The position numbers and the translations under genes were made by a program. DNA of 64,000 nt from Mycobacterium sp. Lineage in GTDB: Bacteria; Actinomycetota; Actinomycetes; Mycobacteriales; Mycobacteriaceae. The notes below the pieces were generated by a model, which saw only the letters and a program-made list of their open reading frames with translations, ran no database searches and was not told the DNA's origin. Below are positions 1-9,405 of this stretch, one piece after another (positions within the stretch are counted from its first letter, which is position 1; each line of letters begins with the position of its first letter). The stretch is taken from positions 298,529-362,528 of the forward strand of contig JACPVR010000011.1 in the NCBI GenBank assembly GCA_016197405.1. The letters run 5' to 3'.

Positions 1-1518
1 GGGCACCTCGGCCTTCCATGCGGGCTCGTGTCCGGCCGCCGCGGCGGAACCGAAGTAGCGCTCGACGGCCTGCGGTGACGGGGGATTGGCGAATGCCAGG
101 CATTCGGCGGCGAACCGCACCCCGGCAGAACGGACATCGGCCAGCGGGCGCAGGTAACCGCCGACGCCGAACCAGTGCGCCACGCCGGTGTCGGGCCGGA
201 TGGCCAGATCGGTGCTGCCGGCCGGGGGTGCCGGGCTGGCCCGGACGTAGGGCACCGCGGCGCCGCGCGACACCGCCTCGGGTAGCAGCTCGTCGATCAC
301 CGGCATCGAGAACTCACCGCTGTCGAGTCCGAGCATCTCCGGGCGCTGCAGGGTTTCGCTGCCGCCGCTCACCACGGCCAACGCCGGGTTACCCGACACC
401 GCGGCGAGCAGCTCGGTGACCTCGCGGACGATGAGCGGCCCGAGATCCTCGGGCGGATCGAATGTCGCCTGCATGGCGTCCTGCCAGACCAGCACGCCCA
501 ATTCGGCGCAGCTGTCCCAAAACTCGGGTTGCTCGGGCAACAGCCCGCCGACGATCCGCAGCATGGTGGCTCCGCTGTCGGCGAAGGCCGCCACCTGCTC
601 GTGCATCGTGGCGCGGTCGGTGTGCAGGCGGACGGCGTCCGGCGGTGACCAGGTGGCGCCGCGGCAGAAGATGTCCACTCCGTTGACCCGCAGCCCGAAC
701 CCGCCCGCGCCGGTGCGGGCCTGCACCGAACGGAAGCCGACGAGGCGACGTGTGCGCTGGCCCGCGATGTCGATCTCGGCGTGGTACAGCGGCTGCGCGC
801 CGTAGCCGTGCGGCCACCACAGCTGCACGTCGCTCAGCAGCACTTCGACGCTGAAGTGTCCGTCGGCGATAGTGTCGGTCGCCTGCGCGAGCAGTTCGCC
901 CGACGGTCCCGAGACGCTGAGCGCAACGGGTGTGCCGTCAGGTGCGCCGCTGCCGCCGGTGACCACCACCAAGCCGGTGTCCGGGTCGGTGCGCACCGTG
1001 ACGTGGTGGGCTGCCGCCACGGCCCTGGCATGTGCCGGTCGCCAGAAACCAACCGGCGCAGGGACATTACCGTAGACCGGAGCGCGTCCGAGCAGCGTCG
1101 TGCGGGCCCAGCGCAGGCCGGGCGCACCGACCAGGCTCGACCGCCACCGCCCGCGCGGCCGCCTGCTGCGCAGCCAGCTCTGCAGGGAACGGAACCGAAC
1201 GCAGATCTCGTGCGTACCCTCGTCGAGATCGACATGCACAGGCAGGAACATCGATTCGACTGTGGTCACCAGGTCGCCGTCGACGAAAACGTCGGCAGGA
1301 AAGGTCAACCCGTCGAATTCGATTCGCAGCGGTTCGGCTGTCTGCAGCACACAGCGGTGCCACCAGTCGAAGGCGTCAGGATCGACACCGTCAGCGAAAA
1401 CTCCTACTGGACAAGGTATTTCGATATCCGTGGCGCCGGCCCATCGCTCGACCAGTTCGGCGGGTTTGGCGGCCTCGTCGGGCGCGCAACGCAGCACCTG
1501 CCAGCGGGCCGGCATCAT
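1..1518 (-). CDS. Glycoside hydrolase family 2 / beta-mannosidase-like protein (C-terminus beyond window)
   Basis: Only the first 506 residues lie in the window; the frame runs open to position 1. Family hallmarks appear in the usual order: WWPHGYG at residues 234-240, GFRSVQ at 261-266, NGVDIFCRGATW at 279-290 and LGVLVWQD at 340-347, matching the sandwich domains and early barrel of beta-mannosidases. In family 2 the acid/base residue usually sits in a G-N-x-E motif; here the matching place is GGSE (385-388), so Glu is kept but its neighbours differ. No signal peptide is seen, so it is probably cytoplasmic. The ATG overlaps the stop of the DUF1839 gene (TGATG), so the two are translationally coupled. 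It is the third gene of the carrier-protein operon. The substrate is unknown, and activity cannot be judged without the C-terminal nucleophile. Confidence 0.75.
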   Translation of the reverse strand, partial: MMPARWQVLRCAPDEAAKPAELVERWAGATDIEIPCPVGVFADGVDPDAFDWWHRCVLQTAEPLRIEFDGLTFPADVFVDGDLVTTVESMFLPVHVDLDEGTHEICVRFRSLQSWLRSRRPRGRWRSSLVGAPGLRWARTTLLGRAPVYGNVPAPVGFWRPAHARAVAAAHHVTVRTDPDTGLVVVTGGSGAPDGTPVALSVSGPSGELLAQATDTIADGHFSVEVLLSDVQLWWPHGYGAQPLYHAEIDIAGQRTRRLVGFRSVQARTGAGGFGLRVNGVDIFCRGATWSPPDAVRLHTDRATMHEQVAAFADSGATMLRIVGGLLPEQPEFWDSCAELGVLVWQDAMQATFDPPEDLGPLIVREVTELLAAVSGNPALAVVSGGSETLQRPEMLGLDSGEFSMPVIDELLPEAVSRGAAVPYVRASPAPPAGSTDLAIRPDTGVAHWFGVGGYLRPLADVRSAGVRFAAECLAFANPPSPQAVERYFGSAAAAGHEPAWKAEVP

Positions 1519-2507
1519 CAGCGCAGTGCCGCGGCTATCACGTCGTGAGCCGACTGCCAGGACAGGGCCATTTGCTCAAGGGTCGGATCGACATCGGTCG
1601 TGCGGCCACGAGCCACCCGGGCCAGCTTGAACTGAACCGACTTCGCCCCGGTCGCCACGGCACGGAAATGTTCCGCGGCGCCTGCGGCACCCGGCAGCAC
1701 CGTGTCGACGCATTCGGTGAAGTCGGCGGCCAGCTCTGCGGTCGCGCCGCACTGGCGCAGGGTCGCGAAGGCCCAGAGGTGAAATTTCTCCAGTCCCGCA
1801 CCGGGCAGCCACTCGATGGCGGTGCGCACGCCGTCGGCGAGCCGGTCGATCGGATTACCCTGCGGCACACGGGATGCGTGTTCGCGGGTTATCGCCAGCA
1901 GCGCGCCGGCCTCGGCCCGCTCGGGGTAGCGCCGGATCTGTTCGACATAGGGCGGCAGCGTGACGCCCACGGTCCCCGCCAACCCGAAAACACCGTCGAA
2001 ATCGGCATCTCGCAGCTCGTAGAGACCGGCGTTGTGCAGGTACCACATCACCCGTGCCTCGCGGTCGATGCGGGTCGGCAGGATGGTGGTCTTGACGTGG
2101 TCGGCACGGTAGGCGGTGCCTGCGGTATCGGGCAGCCACCAGCTGTCCATCTCGACGGTGTGCAGTACCCCGCGGGACGGGCCTGCCTCCAAGGTCTCCA
2201 GCACCGGCTGCCAGACACTGTCCTCGGTGACTTCCAGTCCGTACAGGCGGCGTAGGTCTTCCGGTGGCTGCTTGATGAACGACCACTGGACGCCGTCATG
2301 GTCGGCCGAAAGGGTGCATGCGAACGCGGGCACCGGATCCAGACCCAGGGCGTGCAGCAGCTCGACGGCGAGGTCGAAGTAGCAATTGGTCTCCGGCCAG
2401 CTGCGTTCGGCGTCGTGGACGAAATGCGGTCGGTAGGTCGCGGGATCGGCGCTGATGTGCAGCGAGTCACTGCCGAGCAGGCCTGCGCTGGACGCGGGGG
2501 CGACCAC
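1518..2507 (-). CDS. DUF1839 family protein
   Basis: A 329-residue soluble protein that I recognise as DUF1839, a family without an assigned reaction. There is no signal peptide or membrane segment. The N-terminal half is rich in His, Trp and acidic residues (for example HTVEMDSWWLPDT), as an enzyme pocket might be. The GTG start directly follows the TAA of the carrier-protein gene, and its stop overlaps the start of the glycoside-hydrolase-like gene, so it is the middle gene of a tight three-gene operon. The position beside a stand-alone carrier protein and opposite an amino acid:carrier protein ligase suggests that it acts on the carrier-bound aminoacyl group or receives it. That role is inferred from context only. 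Confidence 0.75.
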   Translation of the reverse strand: MVAPASSAGLLGSDSLHISADPATYRPHFVHDAERSWPETNCYFDLAVELLHALGLDPVPAFACTLSADHDGVQWSFIKQPPEDLRRLYGLEVTEDSVWQPVLETLEAGPSRGVLHTVEMDSWWLPDTAGTAYRADHVKTTILPTRIDREARVMWYLHNAGLYELRDADFDGVFGLAGTVGVTLPPYVEQIRRYPERAEAGALLAITREHASRVPQGNPIDRLADGVRTAIEWLPGAGLEKFHLWAFATLRQCGATAELAADFTECVDTVLPGAAGAAEHFRAVATGAKSVQFKLARVARGRTTDVDPTLEQMALSWQSAHDVIAAALR

Positions 2508-2747
2508 TTAGACCTCGGCCAGGCTTTCGACGACCTGCGTGATGTTCTCCACCGATGCAAACGTCGACTTCTTCAGCGATTCGTCGGGGAATTCGATGTC
2601 GAACTCGTCCTCGAGCGCCAGCATGACGTTCACCGATGCGTGTGAGGTCAACCCCAGCTGATAAAGGTCGGCGTCGCTGTCCACGGTGTGTGGGTCGACG
2701 GCCATCCGGCCGTGCGCAGCCAGTACCTCGCGAATTCGGTCCTGCAT
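2508..2747 (-). CDS. Stand-alone acyl/peptidyl carrier protein
   Basis: A 79-residue carrier protein. The motif LGLTSHASV (31-39) fits the phosphopantetheine attachment site, with Ser35 as the modified residue; the usual DSL is replaced by LTS. The helix-rich acidic pattern (ALEDEFDIEFPDE at 44-56) is typical of carrier proteins. It is the first gene of the leftward operon and lies divergently from the gene pair encoding an acyl-CoA-dehydrogenase-like protein and an amino acid:carrier protein ligase. Small discrete carriers of this kind are the known acceptors for such ligases (established for Bradyrhizobium and Agrobacterium homologues), so it is the probable acceptor here. Confidence 0.88.
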   Translation of the reverse strand: MQDRIREVLAAHGRMAVDPHTVDSDADLYQLGLTSHASVNVMLALEDEFDIEFPDESLKKSTFASVENITQVVESLAEV

Positions 2748-2905
2748 CGTGAATCGATCCCCATATCCCTCTGCCGCCGGAATTTGCCGGACGGCTTAAA
2801 CCCCTCGTTGTTAGCTATATCTCGCGCAGCAACGTACTTACTGCTGCTACTCTACTGTGCGGCTGCGCCGGTTGCGCGCCCAGAGGCTAACAAGAGAGTC
2901 CCCGT
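2748..2905. promoter_or_regulatory. Divergent promoter region of the carrier-protein cluster
   Basis: This 158-bp spacer separates two divergently transcribed operons and is richer in A+T than the flanking genes. An imperfect inverted repeat, GCCGCCGG (2773-2780) and CCGGACGGC (2787-2795), could be an operator or a leader hairpin. AAGAGAG at 2892-2898 is a suitable ribosome binding site for the ATG at 2906. Promoter boxes were not assigned. Confidence 0.45.
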
Positions 2906-4087
2906 ATGAATGACGCAAGAGTTTCGTCTGCCTGCGTGGCTGCCGAAATACCGGGTCTTGCCGAAGCTGTAACGGCTGCCGCTGGTGCCGCACAGGACGT
3001 GGATCGCAGTTCGCGGTTCCCCATCGAAGCAGTCGACGCGCTCAAATCTGCGAAGTTGCTGTCTTGTTCCTTACCGTCGTCGCTCGGGGGTCGCTCGGCC
3101 GGTATCGCCGAACTCTCGGTGATCGCCCGTGCCCTCGGCGCGGTCTGCGCCTCGGCGGGCATGGTGTTCGCGATGCACCACACGCAGGCGCTCACGCTGG
3201 CTCACCACGGCCGGACCGGTGCCATCGCCGATCTCGCGGCGCGCATCGCCGCCGACGAATCCCTGTTGGCCTCAGCTACCACCGAGATCACCACCGGCGG
3301 TGATGTCGGCAGATCCAGCTGTGCGGTGGTCGGCGATGGTGACGACGTTTTGCTGGAGAAGAACGCCCCGATCATCTCCTACGGCGAGTACGCCGACTAC
3401 ATCTGCGTGACGGCCCGTCGCTGCTCGGACAGCCCCGCCACCGACCAGGTCCTGCTGGTCTGCCCGGCCGCCGACGTCACGCTGGAAAAGACCAGTACCT
3501 GGGATGCGCTGGGTTTCCGCGGCACCGCCAGCCCCGGCTTCCTGCTGAAGACCCGCACGTCGCGCAAGCATCTGCTCGACGTGGACTACGCCACGATCTC
3601 GAGCTTCACGATGCTGCCGACATCGCACACGCTGTGGGCCTCGGTGTGGCTGGGGATGGCCGATGCCGCCCTGACCAAGGCGCATACCGCCACCCGGTCG
3701 AGTGTGCGTAAATCCGGTGGCCAGCCGGTGCCGCAGACTGCCAAACTCGCTGATCTGACCGTTGTACACCAGACCTTCGAGGCCCTGGTGTCGCGTGAGG
3801 TCGACCGGTATTCGGCCTTCCTGCGCGATGGTGACACCGAGCCGACCGTCGGATTCACCATTGCCATGAACAACCTGAAGATCGCCGCCTCGCTGGCCGT
3901 CGTCGACGTGGTCGCCGGCGCACTACAGATCGTCGGAATCGCCGGATACCGGGAGGACAATCCGTTGTCCATGGGGCGCCTGCTGCGCGATTCCTACGCT
4001 CCGCAATTGATGGTTTCCAATGACAGAATCCGTGCAAACAATGCGCAATTAGTCCTCGCACATCGGGGAAGGGGAGGGTCCTTTTGA
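2906..4087 (+). CDS. Acyl-CoA dehydrogenase-like flavoprotein
   Basis: A 393-residue protein with the layout of the acyl-CoA dehydrogenase family: a helical N-terminal domain (residues 1-115), a beta domain with SATTEITTGGDVG around 131-143 and WDALGFRGTASPGF around 197-210, and a C-terminal helical FAD-binding domain. The catalytic base is not obvious to me. Its stop overlaps the start of the amino acid:carrier protein ligase gene (TTGA), so the two are coupled. In zwittermicin and related pathways, flavoproteins of this family act on carrier-bound amino or hydroxy acids instead of CoA esters. With the adjacent ligase and carrier protein, a carrier-bound aminoacyl substrate is a reasonable inference. 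The C-terminus (HRGRGGSF) follows the typical RD-nucleus position. Confidence 0.8.
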   Translation: MNDARVSSACVAAEIPGLAEAVTAAAGAAQDVDRSSRFPIEAVDALKSAKLLSCSLPSSLGGRSAGIAELSVIARALGAVCASAGMVFAMHHTQALTLAHHGRTGAIADLAARIAADESLLASATTEITTGGDVGRSSCAVVGDGDDVLLEKNAPIISYGEYADYICVTARRCSDSPATDQVLLVCPAADVTLEKTSTWDALGFRGTASPGFLLKTRTSRKHLLDVDYATISSFTMLPTSHTLWASVWLGMADAALTKAHTATRSSVRKSGGQPVPQTAKLADLTVVHQTFEALVSREVDRYSAFLRDGDTEPTVGFTIAMNNLKIAASLAVVDVVAGALQIVGIAGYREDNPLSMGRLLRDSYAPQLMVSNDRIRANNAQLVLAHRGRGGSF

Positions 4088-5034
4088 CCACGGGGGAAGA
4101 GATCGGTGTCGATCCATTGATATCGGCGAGGGCGGAATTCCGTACCGAGCTTATCGATGAAGGTTTGCTGATACCGCTCGGCATCGACGGTTTGTACGGC
4201 CGGGGAGCGGTCTTCGAAGCCATCGTGGACGGTATCGACACCGTGGTGCGCCGCAAAGGAAGCGAGGTCCACGCGGACAAGGCCAAGCTGATGCGATTCC
4301 CGCCGGTGTACCCGCGGGAGGCCTTCGAGTGCACGGACTACATCGCGTCTTTCCCGAACCTCACGGGTGCGATCTCGACATTCCTCGGCGACAACAAGGA
4401 ACACCGCGCGCTGCTGGCCGACCGGGATGCCGGTCTGGCCTGGGACGGGCACCTGAGTCCGGCGGGCACCATGCTGGTGTCGGCGGCCTGCCACCCCAGT
4501 TACGCAACGTTGCCGCCGCAACTGCCCGCCGACGGGCAACTGCTCGACATCTACGGATACTGCTTCCGGCACGAGCCGGCGATCGATCCGGCCCGGATGC
4601 AGGCCTTCCGGATGCACGAGTTCGTCCAGGTCGGTTCGCCGGAGCAGGCGCAGAACCACCGCGACTCCTGGGTCGGGCACGGTATGGCGGTACTAGAAGA
4701 GCTGGGCCTGGACGCGTCGCCGGTGGCGGCCAACGACCCGTTCTTCGGACGCGTCGGAAAGATGCTTGCCACCAACCAGCTCGAAGAGGACCTGAAGACC
4801 GAGCTGGTCGTGCGGCTCTACGGCGACCTGGACGACGGCACCGCGGTGGTGTCGGCGAACTGTCACCGCGACCATTTCGGCGAGACCTTCAACCTGGCGA
4901 CCGCGGACGGCGGGGTCGCGCACAGCGCGTGCGTGGGCTTCGGCATGGAGCGAATCGCGTTGGCGCTGTTGCGAACACACGGTATGGATCCAACATCGTG
5001 GCCAGAGTCCCTCCGGACAAGGATGGGGTGGTGA
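4084..5034 (+). CDS. Amino acid:[carrier protein] ligase (seryl-tRNA synthetase-like)
   Basis: A 316-residue class II synthetase core with no tRNA-binding arm. Motif 2 is FRHE (161-164) and motif 3 is GFGMERIALAL (285-295). Three residues match the zinc ligands of the characterised Bradyrhizobium ligase and of atypical SerRS: Cys136, Glu179 and Cys283, with nearly the same spacing as Cys131/Glu176/Cys279. These enzymes activate Gly or Ala with ATP and transfer it to the phosphopantetheine arm of a small carrier protein instead of to tRNA. A carrier is encoded about 1.3 kb away (2508-2747). The start is TTG within TTGA, behind a very strong purine-rich ribosome binding site at 4068-4079. The amino acid used cannot be read from sequence by eye. 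Confidence 0.9.
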   Translation: MTTGEEIGVDPLISARAEFRTELIDEGLLIPLGIDGLYGRGAVFEAIVDGIDTVVRRKGSEVHADKAKLMRFPPVYPREAFECTDYIASFPNLTGAISTFLGDNKEHRALLADRDAGLAWDGHLSPAGTMLVSAACHPSYATLPPQLPADGQLLDIYGYCFRHEPAIDPARMQAFRMHEFVQVGSPEQAQNHRDSWVGHGMAVLEELGLDASPVAANDPFFGRVGKMLATNQLEEDLKTELVVRLYGDLDDGTAVVSANCHRDHFGETFNLATADGGVAHSACVGFGMERIALALLRTHGMDPTSWPESLRTRMGW

Positions 5035-6743
5035 TCACCGACGTGGTCGGCGTGCCGATGTCCGACGTTGACCCATCACCGCTGCAGTCCGGCGTCCGCG
5101 AGGTCCCGACATTCTTCGGGCCTGCGGAGTCGCCGCTGTTCGGTGTCGTCCATATGCCCGTCACCGCGCGTGCGCGCGGTGCGGTGCTGATCTGCGGCTC
5201 GATCGGCAAGGACAACTCCGACAATCTGCGTGGCCTGCGGCTGCTGGGAGACCAACTCGCGCAACGCGGCATCCTCGCGATGCGGTTCGACTATCTCGGC
5301 ACCGGCGACTCCTCGTTCGGCCAGCTTCGCGACGGCGCCGTCGGCGAATGGCAGCAGAGTATCGACCACGCACTGGATTACCTTGCTGCGGCCGGATTCT
5401 CGGACGTATCCGCGGTCGCATTGCGCGCCGGCTCGTTGATCCTCGACGATCTGCTCGCAAAGTCCGATCGGATAAGCCGGGTGGTCTACTGGGATCCGCC
5501 GAGCACCGGGCGGCGATTCCTGCGCGAGCAGATCGCCTTCTTCAAGATCGCGGTGGGCGACGACGATGTCCCCGCAGGGGTGGTCTCGCTCATCGGCACC
5601 CGGCTGTCGGAACGGGCCGCTGCCGAGTTCTCGGCGCTGAAACTGAGCCCGACCGTGCCGGATTCGATCACCGCTCGGCTCATCATCGGACGCTCCGAAG
5701 GCAACGACGCCAAGGTCACCGCCGCGGGGACCGCGGCGCGCTCAGAGTCGATCGACGTCCCGGGTCTGGCGTTGTGTGCGCAGCCGTCGCGGCTGCTCAC
5801 CGCCATCTCGCTGGACGCCATCGACGCTGCGACCGAGTGGCTCGACGCCCAGCTGCCCGGCGACCTCGAATCGGTCGACATCACGGTGGCCGAGTCCGCG
5901 CGGATCGCCGTCGGTGACGGGTCCTTCGTCACCGAACGTATCGAGCGGATCGGACCGCACTCGATGTTCGCGATCCGCTGCCTGCCGGATTCGGTTGCCG
6001 GGCAACATGACAACGGCGCCATGTCGACGGTGGCGTTCTTCACCAACGCCAACAACCCGCATCACGGTCCCAACCGGGAATGGGTCGAGTTGTCACGTTC
6101 GGTGGCGGCTCGTGGTCGTCAGGCACTGCGCTGGGACCGCCGCGGTGCCGGTGAATCCGTGCCCGCCGGACGTGACGAAGCTATCCACATCTACTCCGAC
6201 CAGGGCATCGAGGACGCACTCGCGGCGACCGCCTACGCCCGCCAGGGCGCCTCGGATCTGCAGATGGCCGGCGTGTGCTCGGGATCGTGGTACGCCGCTC
6301 AGGGGGCGACCCGATTGGGCGCGGACTCCGTGGTGTTCGTCAACGCGCTGTTGTGGTCGTGGCGGGTGAAGAAGGCCATGCGCGTGCGGGCGCTGCCCGG
6401 TGACAGCGACGAGATCGACTGGGAGCAGACGCCACGGGCGCAGCTGCGGCGACGCATCCAGGGCAGGTTGCCCGCGATCGCCTGGCGTCAGCTCGGTCGT
6501 ACCGGCGTGGCGCAGGCCCCCGAGGTGCTGCTCGCGCCGCTGGCGCGGCGCGGTGTCCGGGCGATCGTCATCCTGTGTCCCAAGGACGCCGGCCTGTTCA
6601 GTGCCAACCGGGGGTTTAACGCCGTCAAGCGGCTGCGTAGTCGGGCGGCTCCGCCAGAAGTGGTGGAGACCGCCGAAGGTGATCACGCCGCTTATCACCA
6701 GTCGGTTCTGCAGGCGCTCCGGCGGGTCGTGCTCAGCTCCTGA
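5031..6743 (+). CDS. Tandem alpha/beta-hydrolase, Cys nucleophile in second domain
   Basis: A 570-residue protein with two alpha/beta-hydrolase domains. The first begins [14 protein letters not shown], continues [10 protein letters not shown], and has ALRAG at the nucleophile elbow, so the serine is replaced by Arg and this domain is probably non-catalytic. The second has [23 protein letters not shown] and an elbow GVCSG with Cys416 at the nucleophile position; His552 in GDHAAYH is the likely catalytic His. A Cys nucleophile would suit a thioesterase or acyltransferase acting on a thioester. GTG at 5031 is chosen because it overlaps the upstream stop (GTGA) and has AAGG about nine bases before it; ATG at 5058 is the alternative. 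The coupling to the ligase gene suggests release of the carrier-bound product. Confidence 0.75.
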   Translation: MITDVVGVPMSDVDPSPLQSGVREVPTFFGPAESPLFGVVHMPVTARARGAVLICGSIGKDNSDNLRGLRLLGDQLAQRGILAMRFDYLGTGDSSFGQLRDGAVGEWQQSIDHALDYLAAAGFSDVSAVALRAGSLILDDLLAKSDRISRVVYWDPPSTGRRFLREQIAFFKIAVGDDDVPAGVVSLIGTRLSERAAAEFSALKLSPTVPDSITARLIIGRSEGNDAKVTAAGTAARSESIDVPGLALCAQPSRLLTAISLDAIDAATEWLDAQLPGDLESVDITVAESARIAVGDGSFVTERIERIGPHSMFAIRCLPDSVAGQHDNGAMSTVAFFTNANNPHHGPNREWVELSRSVAARGRQALRWDRRGAGESVPAGRDEAIHIYSDQGIEDALAATAYARQGASDLQMAGVCSGSWYAAQGATRLGADSVVFVNALLWSWRVKKAMRVRALPGDSDEIDWEQTPRAQLRRRIQGRLPAIAWRQLGRTGVAQAPEVLLAPLARRGVRAIVILCPKDAGLFSANRGFNAVKRLRSRAAPPEVVETAEGDHAAYHQSVLQALRRVVLSS

Positions 6744-6778
6744 GCGCGGGCACCCCTTCACCGTTAGGGTCGTCCGCT

Positions 6779-7402
6779 ATGGATGTGCGTGTCATCGACC
6801 ACCCGTTGGCCGCCGCGCGGCTGACGACGCTGCGCGACGAGCGCAGTGACAACGCGGCCTTCCGGGCGGCGCTGCGAGACCTGACCTTGATGCTGGTCTA
6901 TGAAGCCACCCGGGATGCCCCGTGCACGACCGTCACGGTGCAGACGCCGTTGGCCCAGACCAGCGGTTGCCGGCTCACCGCGCCGCCGCTGCTCGTGCCG
7001 GTGCTGCGGGCCGGGCTCGGCATGGTCGATCAGGCGCATGCCCTGATCCCGGAGGCCCGGGTCGGATTCGTCGGAGTGGCGCGCAACGAGGAGACCCACC
7101 AGCCGACCCCCTACCTGGAGTCACTACCCGAGGATCTGAGCAGCCAGCCGGTGATGGTCCTCGACCCGATGCTGGCGACCGGCGGTTCGATGGTGCACAC
7201 CCTGGCGCTGCTGACCGCGCGCGGGGCGGTCGACATCACCGTGGTCTGCGTGGTCGCCGCACCGGAAGGTGTTGCCGCGCTGGAAAAGGCCGCCCCCGGC
7301 ATCCGGCTGGTGACCGCGACGATCGACCAGGGCCTCAACGATGTGGCCTATATCGTCCCCGGTCTCGGCGATGCCGGCGATCGTCAGTTCGGGCCGCGCT
7401 GA
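6779..7402 (+). CDS. upp: Uracil phosphoribosyltransferase
   Basis: A 207-residue enzyme that converts uracil and PRPP to UMP in pyrimidine salvage. PVLRAGLGM near residue 80 and the PRPP loop [12 protein letters not shown] near residue 130 are diagnostic, as is [21 protein letters not shown] at the C-terminus. Length is normal for the family. It is convergent with pmmB, and the last 19 bases of the two genes overlap. The upp-pmmB-punA neighbourhood is conserved in mycobacteria. Confidence 0.97.
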   Translation: MDVRVIDHPLAAARLTTLRDERSDNAAFRAALRDLTLMLVYEATRDAPCTTVTVQTPLAQTSGCRLTAPPLLVPVLRAGLGMVDQAHALIPEARVGFVGVARNEETHQPTPYLESLPEDLSSQPVMVLDPMLATGGSMVHTLALLTARGAVDITVVCVVAAPEGVAALEKAAPGIRLVTATIDQGLNDVAYIVPGLGDAGDRQFGPR

Positions 7403-8940
7403 GGCGCACCGAGTAGACCGCGCCCCTCGGCCGTCACGGCGGCCTGCCACTGCACCGCGTCCCGTCGCGCCGCCGCCAGATCGTCGGCGGGGTCCATACG
7501 AATCTCGATGTAGCCCTTGATCTTCGGCTCTGTTCCGGACGGACGGATCGCCAGCCGCAGCCGCATGCCGTCGTGGGCGCCGGTGAAGATCAGGGCATCG
7601 GTTCGGTCGATTCCGTGGCGGACGGACAGATCGTCGACGCTGACGTCGACATCGCACAGCCGAGCCGGGGGCGCGGAGCGCAGGGTGGCCATCACCGCCG
7701 CCGCATCGTCGACATGGGCGCTGATCGCCGATGTCAGATGGACACCGTGGCGGCGGGCCAGGGTGTCGAGTGCCTGCGGTACCGATGAGCCCTGTGCTTT
7801 CAGGGTCGCGATCAGATCACACGACAGCACCGCGGCGCTGACTCCGTCCTTGTCACGTACCGCCGCCGGATCCACACAGTGGCCGATGGCCTCCTCATAG
7901 GCGTACAACAGGGTCTGGCCGGGCAGCTCGGCGTCGGCGCGGGCCAGCCACTTGAATCCGGTCAGGGTTTCGACGTGGTGGGCGCCGAAATCCGCCGCTA
8001 TCGCCGCCAGCATCCGTGACGATACGACGGTGCTGGCCACCACGCTGCTGGCCGCGCTGTCGGGGTCCAGCTGTGAGAGCAGGTAATCGCCTAGCAGCCA
8101 ACCGGTTTCGTCGCCGGAGAGCATCCGCCAGCCGTCTTTGTCGGGGATTCCGATGGCGCAACGGTCGGCGTCGGGGTCGAGCGCAATGGCGATATCGGCA
8201 TCGACTTCGGCAGCCAGCGCGAGCACCGCATCGGCTGCGCCCGGTTCTTCTGGATTGGGGAACGCCACCGTTGGAAAGTCCGGATCGGGGTGCAATTGTG
8301 TTGTGACGGTGTGGATATCGTCGAAACCCACCAGTTGCAGCGATTGGACGGCGAGGTCGCCACCGACACCGTGCAACGCTGTCAGGGCGATCCGTGCCGA
8401 CCCGGTGCCTCGACGTAATCCGGAGACGCGTTCCAGATATTCGTGAACCATCGCGGTATCGGTCGGCAGCACCGGGGTGCGCTCGATTTCCTCGGCGGGT
8501 GGTGCGGCGGCCATCGTCGATTCGATCTCGCGGTCGGTGGGGGAGACGATCTGCATGCCGCCGTCGGTGTAGAGCTTGTAGCCGTTGTCGGTAGGCGGGT
8601 TGTGCGATGCGGTGATCTGTACACCCGCGGCGGCCCGCAACCGCCGCGCACTGTAGGCGACTATCGGTGTGGGGAGCGGATCCGGCAGCAGATGCACCGA
8701 AAAGCCTTGCGCGGCGAACACTTCGGCGGCCGCGAGGGCGAATTCTGCGGAATGGTGCCGGGCGTCGCGGCCCACCACCACGGTGGAACCGGCCAGGCCG
8801 CGGGATTTCAGTACCTGGGCCACTGCCCAGCTGGCGCGCAACACCGCCGAGGTGTTCATGCCGCCTTCGCCGTCGCGCATCGGGCCACGCAGACCGGCTG
8901 TCCCGAAAGTCAGCGGTGCGGTATCGCCGGGGGAGCTCAT
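7384..8940 (-). CDS. pmmB: Phosphomannomutase/phosphoglucomutase
   Basis: A 518-residue alpha-D-phosphohexomutase interconverting hexose 1- and 6-phosphates. It shows the phosphoserine loop [14 protein letters not shown], the metal loop DPDADRC, a sugar-binding YEEAIGH and the phosphate-binding [10 protein letters not shown] near the C-terminus. Its ATG overlaps the stop of the MarR gene (ATGA), so it is likely co-transcribed from the marR promoter. Its 3' end overlaps upp by 19 bases on the other strand. The symbol follows the mycobacterial neighbourhood; substrate preference (mannose or glucose phosphate) cannot be fixed by eye. Confidence 0.93.
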   Translation of the reverse strand: MSSPGDTAPLTFGTAGLRGPMRDGEGGMNTSAVLRASWAVAQVLKSRGLAGSTVVVGRDARHHSAEFALAAAEVFAAQGFSVHLLPDPLPTPIVAYSARRLRAAAGVQITASHNPPTDNGYKLYTDGGMQIVSPTDREIESTMAAAPPAEEIERTPVLPTDTAMVHEYLERVSGLRRGTGSARIALTALHGVGGDLAVQSLQLVGFDDIHTVTTQLHPDPDFPTVAFPNPEEPGAADAVLALAAEVDADIAIALDPDADRCAIGIPDKDGWRMLSGDETGWLLGDYLLSQLDPDSAASSVVASTVVSSRMLAAIAADFGAHHVETLTGFKWLARADAELPGQTLLYAYEEAIGHCVDPAAVRDKDGVSAAVLSCDLIATLKAQGSSVPQALDTLARRHGVHLTSAISAHVDDAAAVMATLRSAPPARLCDVDVSVDDLSVRHGIDRTDALIFTGAHDGMRLRLAIRPSGTEPKIKGYIEIRMDPADDLAAARRDAVQWQAAVTAEGRGLLGAPQRGPN

Positions 8941-9401
8941 GGCCCTGATTGTGCCGGGTCGGCGTCGGCGAGTTTGCGCAGTACCGGCGCGGTGAGCAGC
9001 AGCAGATCGATTTCCAGGCGCGTCAGCGTGTCGCGCATGCTCGCGTGTAGCCAGGCGTCGCGTTCGGCGCGATCGTCGTCGAGCAGCGCAGTACCGGCGG
9101 CGGTCAGCTCGATGAGCTGTTTGCGCCGGTCGTCGGGGTCGTGGCGGCGCGACACCAGACCGCGGGACTGTAGTTCGTTGATGCTGTCGGTCAGCGACTG
9201 CACTCGCACGTGCATGCGTGCAGCCAGCTCCGCCGGGGTAGTCACCTCGGTACGGCTCACTTCGCCGAGGACCTGCATCTGCGAGAGGGTCAGGCCGTTG
9301 TCAGGGCGGTGCAGCCGCATCTGGCGGGCCAGCGCCATCACCGATTCGCGCAGCTCGGTGGCCGCCGAAGAAGGTATGCGGGTGGGGCACTCTTCGTTCA
9401 T
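8937..9401 (-). CDS. MarR family transcriptional regulator
   Basis: A 154-residue winged-helix regulator: LTLSQMQVLGEVSRTEVTT, then the recognition region AARMHVRVQSLTDSIN, then the wing SRRHDPDDRRKQLIELT. The open frame runs on to 9479, but the ATG at 9401 (MNEECPT) is chosen because the extra 26 codons would cover the inverted-repeat promoter. It is divergent from an AbrB-family membrane protein and overlaps pmmB by four bases. It probably represses itself and the divergent gene by binding the repeats at 9406-9420 and 9457-9471, releasing on an unknown small ligand. Confidence 0.88.
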   Translation of the reverse strand: MNEECPTRIPSSAATELRESVMALARQMRLHRPDNGLTLSQMQVLGEVSRTEVTTPAELAARMHVRVQSLTDSINELQSRGLVSRRHDPDDRRKQLIELTAAGTALLDDDRAERDAWLHASMRDTLTRLEIDLLLLTAPVLRKLADADPAQSGP

Positions 9402-9405
9402 TACC

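Noticed and set aside
4329..5030. Upstream extension of the tandem hydrolase frame
   Set aside because: It is a shadow of the amino acid:carrier protein ligase gene; the hydrolase fold begins after GTG 5031.
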